Shown here piece by piece: positions 8,635 to 15,679 of a stretch of DNA of 24,425 nucleotides. The notes beneath the pieces are model-generated. The model saw nothing but the letters and a program-made list of their open reading frames with translations. It was not told where the DNA came from and ran no database searches. The position numbers were made by a program, and so were the translations under genes. Positions within the stretch are counted from its first letter, which is position 1, and the number at the start of each line of letters is the position of its first letter. Origin of the DNA: DASWRT01 sp036403035 (lineage in GTDB: Bacteria; Pseudomonadota; Alphaproteobacteria; ATCC43930; CGMCC-115725); the NCBI GenBank assembly GCA_036403035.1, contig DASWRT010000069.1, positions 1 through 24,425 on the forward strand, in the 5' to 3' direction.

Positions 8635-10215
8635 TCACCGAGCGTTGATCGCGGACAGGATTTCCCGCTTCAGCTCTTCCTTGACGAGATTGGCCGCCAC
8701 GTCGATGCCGTTCACGGTACGAACCTTGCCGTTCGGTGCGCGCAGCGAGCCCTTACGTTGATCCTCCGGACCGGCTACAAGGATTTGCGCCTTTCTCGCA
8801 TCGCCGTTGCCGCTGATCTGCTTCAATTCTCTCCAGACATACTGAGCCCATATCCAATCTTGATCGAAGCACAGCAATATGACGGTATCCGCCCGGTCAA
8901 TCTCCTGTTTGAGTGCTTCCAGCCTGATCTGGCCGTTGGGAGCGTTTTCGAAATCGGGGACGACGGCCCATCGGTCCGTTTCCCCGATGGTCGTGAGCAC
9001 GAGTTCCTGGAAGTTCCTGTGGGTCGGCTTTTGCGAAGAACAATTGGAGCACACGACTGCAAACTGTTCCCCATCGGGAGAAGTCGCTTTTTTTCGGTTC
9101 AGTTCTCCTTTGACATAGGCGGTGAAACTTGCAACGTCGTCGTGTTGCAGGATCAACTGGGCATCCGACGCCTGAGATATTAGCGTTTCCAGGTATGTCC
9201 GATATTCCGGCTGTTTGATCCTTGCCGGATCCTCGGCCTGCAGCCAGAGATAACACGGGAGGTTGTTTTCTCTAGCGCGTTGGACCTGAAAGCTGACGAA
9301 GCCGCCATTTTGGCCCCGCGGCCACTTGCCGCAATATTCATTTGCGACGAGCACGAACGCCTCGACTTTCCCCAAATAATTATCGAACATCGCCTTCACC
9401 GATGCTTCATCACAGATCTCGTCGCTTTCGAGCGGATAAACGGTCATGCCGGACCGGCTCAGCGTCTCCCGAATCTCGTCCCTGACCTCGTCCAGCGTAT
9501 CGTGCATGAAGCCGAGGAGCACGCTTCGTCCGACGAAGGGCGGAACGCCTGACGGTTTGTCGCCTGCGGTGGTCTGGATTCTTGAGCTTTCCGTGCCGCC
9601 TTGATTGGCTTCTAGCCAGTCGATCTGTTTCAATTGCTTGGTGATATGCCGCGCGAGAACCTTCAATTGGCTCCAATACTCCCGATCGACTTCGGTGGGC
9701 CTGGGCCACCCGTGCGGCTCGCCCGGCTCATCGACGTCCGTCGGGGCGTGGAAACAATATCCGGACAACGCAACACCGGATGCGTCCTTCAAGGCATCGG
9801 GCCATCCGATTTCGTCGGATGGAAACGCCCGCACCACGAACACGCGGTCGTCTCCGCCACGGCTTCCGGCAGTCGCAAACCACTCAAGTTCCTGCCTGCA
9901 CCAAGTTGACCCAAGATAAAAAGGCGACATGACGACGAGCATCAGTGCCGACAGCTCGATTTTTTCTTTCAGCGCTGCCGTAATCGGTTTATGCCCTTCC
10001 AGATCCGGATCCATCCAGATCTGGACACGGCGAGCCGGATCCTTGGTGCCGAGATGAATTTCGATCTGATCGCGAAGGTCGTCGGCAAACTTGCGCGTCC
10101 AGTTGCTCAGCAAGTCCTGTCGCTGAGCGCCCGCACCGTGATACGCCACGGCCGGCGCTGGCCCGTGAGCATAGCTGACGAAAATATCGTATTGATAATT
10201 TTTCAGATAAGACAC
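8635..10215 (-). CDS. TIR-domain protein with two further TIR-like domains
   Basis: This is a predicted cytoplasmic effector of about 526 residues. Residues 8-150 are a TIR domain (YDIFVSYAHG; later STWCRQELEWF). The Glu of the WCxxE motif (about 109) is in the position of the catalytic Glu of NAD-cleaving bacterial TIRs, so NADase activity is plausible though unproven. Residues about 225-375 form a second alpha/beta module (RSVLLGFMHDTLDEVRDEI, then FVSFQVQRARENNLP). Residues about 384-520 form a third (FAVVCSNCSS, then AQYVWRELKQI). Both resemble the TIR-like repeats found in proteins encoded beside nSTAND1 genes. The frame is open to a TTG at 10263, but the GTG at 10215 is preferred: it gives the start MSYLKNYQYDIFVSYAH usual for this family and has a GGGGGG tract nine bases upstream. 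It is first in an operon with the nSTAND1-WD40 gene, behind the promoter at 10281-10309. Confidence 0.9.
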   Translation of the reverse strand: MSYLKNYQYDIFVSYAHGPAPAVAYHGAGAQRQDLLSNWTRKFADDLRDQIEIHLGTKDPARRVQIWMDPDLEGHKPITAALKEKIELSALMLVVMSPFYLGSTWCRQELEWFATAGSRGGDDRVFVVRAFPSDEIGWPDALKDASGVALSGYCFHAPTDVDEPGEPHGWPRPTEVDREYWSQLKVLARHITKQLKQIDWLEANQGGTESSRIQTTAGDKPSGVPPFVGRSVLLGFMHDTLDEVRDEIRETLSRSGMTVYPLESDEICDEASVKAMFDNYLGKVEAFVLVANEYCGKWPRGQNGGFVSFQVQRARENNLPCYLWLQAEDPARIKQPEYRTYLETLISQASDAQLILQHDDVASFTAYVKGELNRKKATSPDGEQFAVVCSNCSSQKPTHRNFQELVLTTIGETDRWAVVPDFENAPNGQIRLEALKQEIDRADTVILLCFDQDWIWAQYVWRELKQISGNGDARKAQILVAGPEDQRKGSLRAPNGKVRTVNGIDVAANLVKEELKREILSAINAR

Positions 10216-10280
10216 GGCCAACAACCCCCCTTTGGCCTCGCGCATATTCTGTAGGAGCGGCAACGTAGACCCGAAAATTA

Positions 10281-10309
10281 ACTATAAAATTCATCCGCCA
10301 ACCCGTCAA
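10281..10309 (-). promoter_or_regulatory. Sigma-70 promoter of the TIR-nSTAND1 operon
   Basis: On the minus strand TTGACG (10309-10304) and TATAGT (10286-10281) are separated by exactly 17 bases: five of six consensus bases in each box at ideal spacing. Transcription would start near 10274, about 60 bases upstream of the preferred GTG at 10215. It is the best promoter match I found in the window. Confidence 0.78.
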
Positions 10310-10325
10310 TGATTTGTTAATCATT
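10308..10325. promoter_or_regulatory. AT-rich palindrome abutting the -35 box of the TIR operon
   Basis: AATGATT-TGTT-AATCATT is a perfect 7+7 inverted repeat whose edge overlaps the last bases of the -35 box. A dimeric DNA-binding protein here could repress or activate the operon. No regulator gene lies beside the operon, so any factor would be encoded elsewhere. Confidence 0.5.
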
Positions 10326-10460
10326 AGCAATGTGGCTTAAAAGAACTTTGCTGCCGGAGCAGGCCGTTCGTCGCCGGTGACGCGGTCGCCTACCGTGGTG
10401 TCGCCCATCCGGTGTGGTCACGACCGAGACGCTTCACGCCTGCGCGGCCGCCGCCGGGCT

Positions 10461-10537
10461 TGCCGCACCGGCATCTGCTCAAGCGCCGCCACGCAGGCTC
10501 GACTGACGGCAATCAGTCAACGTCACGGTCAACGGCC
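10461..10537. repeat. Imperfect dispersed repeat, copy A
   Basis: This stretch, overlapping the end of the TPR-cyclase gene, shares with 20218-20284 a series of blocks in the same order: TGCCG, TGCTCAA(G/A)CGCCG, GGCTCGAC, AGTCAA and TCAACGGCC, with small gaps between them. The match was found by eye and could be a diverged intergenic repeat. The shared blocks are real, but their significance has not been computed. Confidence 0.4.
10501..10518 (-). terminator. Weak hairpin after the TPR-cyclase gene
   Basis: GACTGA-CGGCAA-TCAGTC forms a perfect 6-bp stem starting 11 bases after the cyclase stop codon. There is no T-run after it on the minus strand, so it is at best a weak or factor-assisted terminator. 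Together with the separate promoter at 10281-10309 it suggests that the cyclase and TIR genes are distinct transcription units. Confidence 0.3.
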
Positions 10538-12406
10538 TGCGTGTCTCAACAGAAACATGCGCAGCCGGCCATAGTGCTTTGCCGCCTCGGTGAAGCCGAC
10601 ATAATCGCACGCAAAGCGATCGGCATTGTGGATCGCGAGAACCGCCGCCATCGTCTCGGTCACGTAGACGCAGCCCTCCGGCGTCACCGGCTCAATGCGC
10701 GCCGCCCGGCTCACATGCGCGCCGAAGAAGTTCTGCTTTTTCAAAACCGGATCGTGATCCGCATAAACCGGGCCGAGATGTCCCCCGATCCGGAGCGACA
10801 GGTGTAACGGCAGCCCTGCAGTGATGAGATCGATCGACGCCATCGCCTCCTGCAGCTCGAGTGCGCAGCTCGCGGCTTTCCCGGCATCGTCGAACACGAG
10901 AAAGACACCGTCGCCCCACGTATTCGCCAGCAACACATCCGAGCCGTACCTGTCGATCACCCGGGCAAAGGCCCCAAGCACCAGCTTTGTGTAGCGCGGA
11001 AGCTCCGCGTCACTGAGCTTGCTGAACCCTTTGACATCGGCGAACAGCATGGCTCGGGTCCGCCGTCCTCCCGGCGCCTCGTCATCGCGGCTTGTGACGG
11101 GCGCGTGCGCCGGGCTCTCGCCGCAAGGGATAATATGCTGCTGTTTTCCGGTCCGCTGCCAGACGGCGAAATCCGCGGCAGTGCCGGCCGCGCCGCGCGC
11201 GGGCTGACCATCCCAAACCGCGATCTGCTGCGCCTCTGTTGCGAGATGCCGCGCCCGCAGCAGCGCGAGCCCCATCGCCATCTGGCTGCAATAACCGAAC
11301 AGGCGATCGTCTCCGAGATAGCGGTCCTCCGTGGCGAGGCGCACCGTCGTCGCGCGGGCCCGGCACGCGTGGTAGCGTTCGACCCAATCGGCGCCCGCCG
11401 GTCGGACGGAAACGTCTATGAACTCTGCCTCGCTGAACGGCAGAACGATATGCAGGCTTGCGCCACGACGAAGCAGCGCTTCGGCGAAGAGGATGTCGGA
11501 GCCCGCGGCGAGTGAGCCGTAGCCGAAGCCGATCATCGACGCGCGCAGCGCCTCGTCGATGCGTTCGCGGACCGCCACCTCCTGGTCCGCAGGGAAGCGC
11601 CCCGATTTACCGGGCGGCGAAATGATATGACCGACGTAATGGATGACGCGCGGCAGCTCGATGGCTTCGAGCAACGTGCTGTCGAGATTGTTCTCGTCGA
11701 TAACGAGACGAAGCTGACGCAGGGTGCTGGCGAGCGCGCGGAAGTCGGCCTCGGTCGTCCAGTTCTTGCTGGCGCGCGCTGCCGCGAGGACCTCGCGCGC
11801 GGGTTCCGGCTCATCAAGGACGAGGTGCGCCTCGACCGCGCTGACATGTTCGTAGTAGCCGTGCCGGTCCGCCGGGATCGCGTTCAGGCGGTCGAGCGCT
11901 GCGCGCGCCAGGCGGGCCGCGGCGGCACGCCTGCCCGTCAGCAGGCGCAACGTCGCGGCATTCACCGCGGGGTAATAGGCCTCGGGGTTGTCGGCGTCGA
12001 TCTCATCTCGATGGATCGCTTCGTAAAGGTCGGCCGCCTTTGCCAGGAGACTCTGCCGTTCTCCGCCGACGGCCTTCAGCGCCTCGTCTTTCGCCAGCCG
12101 AGCCCGGAGCGTGGCCACATCCATGACGACGCGTCGCGGAACCTCCGCGAAGGCGGCCTCGGAGACCTGTTCCAGCCCCAGCTCTGCATACTTTGCCTTC
12201 GCTTGAGGCGTCGCCCCGGTAGCGGCCAAGCAAAGGACCGCGCGGTGCTTCAGCGTCAAATCCGATGGGTGCTGAGCAACCCCTTGCATCGCGAGATCGT
12301 AGGCGCGGAAGAGTTCGCCTTCGCGCTCCTCCGCCCTCACGAGCGACAGCCACTCCGAGACGCTGCGTTGCGGCATGTTCTCCGTAGCAGATGACGCTGC
12401 GCCCAT
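10529..12406 (-). CDS. TPR / SLOG-like Rossmann / class III nucleotide cyclase fusion
   Basis: This is a three-part cytoplasmic protein of 625 residues with no membrane segment. Residues about 15-235 are helical and TPR-like, resembling the region annotated as a MAP3K TRAFs-binding domain in databases. Residues about 250-400 look like a Rossmann-type, SLOG-like nucleotide-sensing fold (HYVGHIISPP, GFGYGSLAAGSD, LLRRGASLHIVLPF). Residues about 450-620 are a class III cyclase: metal-binding Asp in FADVKGFSKLSD (about 457) and in NTWGDGVFLVF (about 499), then GAHVSRAARIEP. In the last motif the transition-state Asn of classical cyclases is replaced by Ser (about 566), while the Arg (about 570) remains. 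I recall this as common in the family, so activity is possible but not assured. The start has GGGGGG six bases upstream of the ATG. It stands alone on its strand, with the TIR operon 313 bases downstream. The product could be cAMP or cGMP; the specificity residues could not be settled. Confidence 0.88.
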   Translation of the reverse strand: MGAASSATENMPQRSVSEWLSLVRAEEREGELFRAYDLAMQGVAQHPSDLTLKHRAVLCLAATGATPQAKAKYAELGLEQVSEAAFAEVPRRVVMDVATLRARLAKDEALKAVGGERQSLLAKAADLYEAIHRDEIDADNPEAYYPAVNAATLRLLTGRRAAAARLARAALDRLNAIPADRHGYYEHVSAVEAHLVLDEPEPAREVLAAARASKNWTTEADFRALASTLRQLRLVIDENNLDSTLLEAIELPRVIHYVGHIISPPGKSGRFPADQEVAVRERIDEALRASMIGFGYGSLAAGSDILFAEALLRRGASLHIVLPFSEAEFIDVSVRPAGADWVERYHACRARATTVRLATEDRYLGDDRLFGYCSQMAMGLALLRARHLATEAQQIAVWDGQPARGAAGTAADFAVWQRTGKQQHIIPCGESPAHAPVTSRDDEAPGGRRTRAMLFADVKGFSKLSDAELPRYTKLVLGAFARVIDRYGSDVLLANTWGDGVFLVFDDAGKAASCALELQEAMASIDLITAGLPLHLSLRIGGHLGPVYADHDPVLKKQNFFGAHVSRAARIEPVTPEGCVYVTETMAAVLAIHNADRFACDYVGFTEAAKHYGRLRMFLLRHAGR

Positions 12407-12766
12407 TGATCCCCCCTATGCTGTGGCTGCCGCATTGCGGCGAGCGCCCTCCGGGCAGCATTTCTCATCGGTCCACGTCACGGCTGCCCCGGAAGTGCTG
12501 GCCCCCGACCGCCAGCACACTCCATCCGGCATACACCAGTCTGCCGACTGGACACCTCTGACCTGCTCGGATCGAAAACAGTATCGCATGAAGAGGACGA
12601 GCAAGAGAGATCGTCGCGCGGTGTAAGTCGGATTGGCGAGTCGGATAAAGTGACCGCGGTCTCGATGACGCTGTCAGTTTCGTCGCCTTGCTTGGCGCCT
12701 GCACCGGCTGGGCCACGTCTGCGTGCGTGGCATCGCAGGCCAAAGCGCCGCAAGTGCCGCGCGAGG
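12407..12766. other. Intergenic region upstream of the TPR-cyclase gene, with two hairpins
   Basis: No coding frame here is convincing over 360 bases. Two perfect inverted repeats lie close together: GTGCTGGC-N8-GCCAGCAC (12495-12518) and CCAGTC-TGCC-GACTGG (12536-12551), about 90-145 bases upstream of the cyclase start. They could be a leader-RNA structure or operators. No T-run follows either. No -35/-10 pair with acceptable spacing was found. Confidence 0.55.
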
Positions 12767-13213
12767 TCAGCCTTCCGTGCCGTCCCGCTCGATCACGGCG
12801 CGCTCGTCGCCGCAGGCGATGCAGACCTGCCGGTAATGCCGCAGCAGGACCGGGACGAGCCCCGCCGCCGCGGGCTCGTCGACCAGTGCGTCCGGCCGGT
12901 CCGGGTCGACATGCAGCACGATGCTGTCGGGATCCTCGTTGAACGCGATCATGATCCCGCACCGGTCGGGGCGCAGTTCCTCGGGAAAGCCGCCCTCGAT
13001 CAGCCAGAAGCATTCGAAAGTCCGGCAGGATGGCGGCCGGCCTTCATAATCGCCGCAGCCTGCGCCGCTGCTGCCGGTCGCGTCGCGCCGGCACAGGCCG
13101 CACCATGTTCCCGCCGGCTTCGCGATCTCCGGCACGCGCAGCAGCTTGCAGCACAGGGTGCACGATCCGCAGCTCCGCTCCGCCATCCCGCTCCGTCCGC
13201 TTCGGTCGGTCAT
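12767..13213 (-). CDS. YkgJ-type cysteine-cluster protein (predicted Zn/Fe binding)
   Basis: This is a 148-residue protein of the YkgJ/CxxCxxCC family, predicted to chelate zinc or an iron-sulfur group. The cluster CGSCTLCC (Cys about 15, 18, 21, 22) is followed by WCGLC (38, 41), a Cys at about 53, PSCRTFEC (63, 68) and a C-terminal CIAC. No signal peptide is present. The ATG at 13213 is used, but an ATG nine codons later (MAERSC, 13186) has a better purine-rich upstream sequence and may be the true start. It lies 51 bases after the caspase-like gene on the same strand and may be co-transcribed with it. The family's function is unknown; a metal or redox role is inference from the cysteines. 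Confidence 0.88.
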   Translation of the reverse strand: MTDRSGRSGMAERSCGSCTLCCKLLRVPEIAKPAGTWCGLCRRDATGSSGAGCGDYEGRPPSCRTFECFWLIEGGFPEELRPDRCGIMIAFNEDPDSIVLHVDPDRPDALVDEPAAAGLVPVLLRHYRQVCIACGDERAVIERDGTEG

Positions 13214-13264
13214 GCCGGGCTGTATAAGAGAGGCCGGCGCGGCGATCCACCAGGGACGACGGTG

Positions 13265-15421
13265 TCAATCGATATCCCGTGCGACGCGCAGGCCGTTCGC
13301 CGGATAGCGGACGTCGGTTTCGTATTGCGTGCGGTTGCTCGCGCGGAGTTCGCCCGGATCGCTCCGCCACGAGCCGCCGCGCAGCACGTGGTGATCGCAC
13401 CGGCCGCCGCCGTGGGCCGAGCCGTCCGCCGGCGCGCCCGCGTAGTTCGGGTGCCAGCAGTCCGCGACCCATTCCGCGATGCCGCCGTGCATCTCGTAGA
13501 GGCCAAACGGGTTCGGCGCGAACGTACCGACGGGCGCGGGGTGAGCCGTGATCCACGGTCCGCCGCACCCTTTGCAGTCCGCCTTGGCGACGCCGACCTC
13601 GTTGCCCCACCAGTACCGCGTTCCGGTCCCGGCACGCGCCGCGTATTCCCACTCCGCCTCGGTCGGGAGCCGGTAGGGCCGGCCGGTCCGCCGGCCGAGC
13701 CATCGCACGAGCTGGTCGGCATCCTTCCAGCTCAGGTTGCCCATGGGCAGATCGTCGGCGGGCGCCGGCTCCTTCGGCCGGTAGTCGCACGCGCCGTCCG
13801 CGACGCAGGCGGCCCATTGCCCGGCGGTGACCGGATACCGGCCGAGCGCGAAGGCGCGGATGGCGACGCGATGGACCGGCTTCTCGCTGGGGTCGTCGTT
13901 CGAGCCCATCTGGAAGACGCCGCCGGGCAGCGCGATCATCTCCGGGCATTCCGGACAGTCGCGGAAGCCCCGCGACTGCCCTTTCGGCGACGGTGCCGGT
14001 GCCGGGCGCGGGGCGGCGGGAAACGCCGTAGTCGCCGCAACCGCGCCGGGAGCGGTCGTCGCGCTGCGCGGCGGCGGCTCGTCCGGCGGCGCCGTCGCGC
14101 GGGGCGGTACGCCCGGCGGCGGCAAGCCGCGCATGGCGACGGCGCCGTCGACCGCCTTCCTGACGTTCCCGCCGAAGACGTAGCCGACCTTCCCGTCGGC
14201 CGTTTCGACCCGATACCAGTTCGCGTCGGCGACCTTGCCCGTCACCAGGATCGTGCCGCCCGCCTCGAGTTGCCCGATCCGCTTCGAGCTTGCCGTCGGC
14301 TGCTCGCGGACGCTGACGTTCGTCAGGACCTCGTACGATTCCTCCATCTCCTCGACCGCCGGACGCGCCTCCGGCGGCGCCGGCGCTGGAACGGGAAGCA
14401 CCGCCGCCGCCGTCGCGCTCGTCTGCTCCTTCCCCTTCAGCTCCCTGATCTTCAGGCGGGCGAGGGGGGTGAGGAACCCGTTGGGGAATTGCTGGATGTG
14501 CGCCTCGAACATCGCCGGGTCGTTCGAGTCCTTGATGGCGTTCCAGAACTCGCGCTCGATCGTCGGGTCGGGCGCTGATGTGGCGCTCGGCGGAGGCGCC
14601 GCCTGCGTCAGACGGGCGATATCGGGGCGCGGCATGAAGATGAAGTCGCCGCCGTCGTGCCCGGCGTTGCGGATGTCCGCGTATTGCGGCGTCTGCTGCG
14701 CGTTGACGACGACCGCGTCGCGCAGCCGGGCGAACAGCGTCTCGCCGGGGATCGCGTCGTCGTTGCTCCGGAGGGCGTCGAGGATCGCCTTCGAAAAGAC
14801 CGAGTGCTGCCCGTCCGCGCTGCCGTCGACGACGGGCTCGATCCCGCCCGAGGTCAGCGCGGTGCGCGAACGCTTCGACGCCATCCGCTGGACCCACGCG
14901 TCGGTGTTCGCCGGCACGCGGACCGGCGCGGCGCGGGTCAGGGTTCCCGAGTAGCACGAATCCGCGACCACCAGCACGTGCCGCGCCGAGATCGCGAGGA
15001 GGTTCCGGCTGATCTCCGAGACCGGGATCCAGTTGACCTCGTTGTCCGGCTGCGCGTCGACCGGCAGCCAGAACCCGGTGTCGGTCACGCTGTCGACATA
15101 GCCGTGCCCCGCGTAGAAGACGACGAGGTTGTCCTTCTCGGAAAGCTCGCTGCGCAGCCGGTTCAGCGATGCGACGATCTGCTCGCGCGTCGCGTTGAGG
15201 TGCAGCTCGACCTTGAACCCGTACTGCGTGCGCAGCATCTCGCCGAACGCGTTCGCATCGGCGGCGGCGGTCTGCAGCCTCGCCAGATGCATATAGTCGT
15301 TGTTGCCGAAGATCAGGGCGTAATAACGCCCAAGGTCAGTCTTCTGCGAATCGGCAAAAGCGGATGCTGCCGTCGAGAGGACGGTTGCGACAACAACCAG
15401 AAGAGAAAGCAGGCGTTTCAT
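13265..15421 (-). CDS. Secreted caspase-like peptidase with SH3 and FGE-like domains
   Basis: This is a 718-residue exported protein. A signal peptide (KRLLSLLVVVATVLSTAASAFA, shown here by its start KRLL and end AFA) precedes a C14 caspase-like domain (about 30-265) with the catalytic His in VVFYAGHGY (about 106) and Cys in VVADSCYSG (about 156). A helical linker, a bacterial SH3-like domain (about 362-422; VSVREQPTASSKRIG, WYRVE, GKVGYV), a Pro/Ala-rich linker, and a formylglycine-generating-enzyme-like domain (about 492-718; MIALPGGVFQMGS, YRLPTEAEWEYAARAG, VLRGGSW) follow. The region after RGGSW reads RSDPGELRAS and lacks the two cysteines used by true FGEs, so this domain is probably a binding module. 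The second of two close ATGs is preferred, as AGGA lies six bases upstream. It is divergent from the FecR-like/CHASE2-cyclase pair. Confidence 0.92.
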   Translation of the reverse strand: MKRLLSLLVVVATVLSTAASAFADSQKTDLGRYYALIFGNNDYMHLARLQTAAADANAFGEMLRTQYGFKVELHLNATREQIVASLNRLRSELSEKDNLVVFYAGHGYVDSVTDTGFWLPVDAQPDNEVNWIPVSEISRNLLAISARHVLVVADSCYSGTLTRAAPVRVPANTDAWVQRMASKRSRTALTSGGIEPVVDGSADGQHSVFSKAILDALRSNDDAIPGETLFARLRDAVVVNAQQTPQYADIRNAGHDGGDFIFMPRPDIARLTQAAPPPSATSAPDPTIEREFWNAIKDSNDPAMFEAHIQQFPNGFLTPLARLKIRELKGKEQTSATAAAVLPVPAPAPPEARPAVEEMEESYEVLTNVSVREQPTASSKRIGQLEAGGTILVTGKVADANWYRVETADGKVGYVFGGNVRKAVDGAVAMRGLPPPGVPPRATAPPDEPPPRSATTAPGAVAATTAFPAAPRPAPAPSPKGQSRGFRDCPECPEMIALPGGVFQMGSNDDPSEKPVHRVAIRAFALGRYPVTAGQWAACVADGACDYRPKEPAPADDLPMGNLSWKDADQLVRWLGRRTGRPYRLPTEAEWEYAARAGTGTRYWWGNEVGVAKADCKGCGGPWITAHPAPVGTFAPNPFGLYEMHGGIAEWVADCWHPNYAGAPADGSAHGGGRCDHHVLRGGSWRSDPGELRASNRTQYETDVRYPANGLRVARDID

Positions 15422-15679
15422 CTTCATTCCTGTCGCCGGGACGAGCGCCGATGCGGGCTAGGTCTTCCGGGTCGACGGGTCCACGCGGCCGGAATCTATC
15501 ATGAGTGCGCGATGGGAGGTGTGATGATTCTCACATCCTTGCGGGGGGCTTTTGCCGGCTCGATACGTCCCATCCTTTCTGTCATGCTCGATAAACGGCA
15601 TCGGTGCGTCCCGATGATGGCGACTGCCCCCGTGCTATTCTTAGCCGGCTGTGCCTTGTTCATGCGCTTCGGGTGGCCC

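Larger units (their letters stand above)
10216..10528. other. Regulatory intergenic region upstream of the TIR operon
   Basis: This 313-base gap separates the TPR-cyclase gene from the TIR gene on the same strand. Its TIR-proximal half is the most AT-rich stretch of the window and carries the promoter and palindrome listed separately. The other half is GC-rich and holds the small hairpin and the dispersed repeat next to the cyclase stop. No protein-coding frame here is convincing. Confidence 0.7.

Noticed and set aside
10412..10807. A 131-codon plus-strand frame in the gap between the cyclase and TIR genes
   Set aside because: Most of it is antisense to the cyclase domain and the rest is low-complexity; no ribosome binding site.
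12650..14578. A 642-codon open frame on the plus strand opposite the caspase-like and YkgJ genes
   Set aside because: It is Arg/Pro/Ala/Gly-rich low-complexity sequence antisense to two well-supported genes; a GC-driven shadow.
13044..14957. A 637-codon minus-strand frame overlapping the caspase-like gene in another frame
   Set aside because: It is extremely Arg-rich, without motifs, and the overlapping frame has signal peptide, catalytic residues and domains.
15524..15679. A longer start for the FecR-like protein at 15524 with a good ribosome binding site
   Set aside because: It would bury a perfect signal peptide some 50 residues inside the protein; kept only as an alternative.
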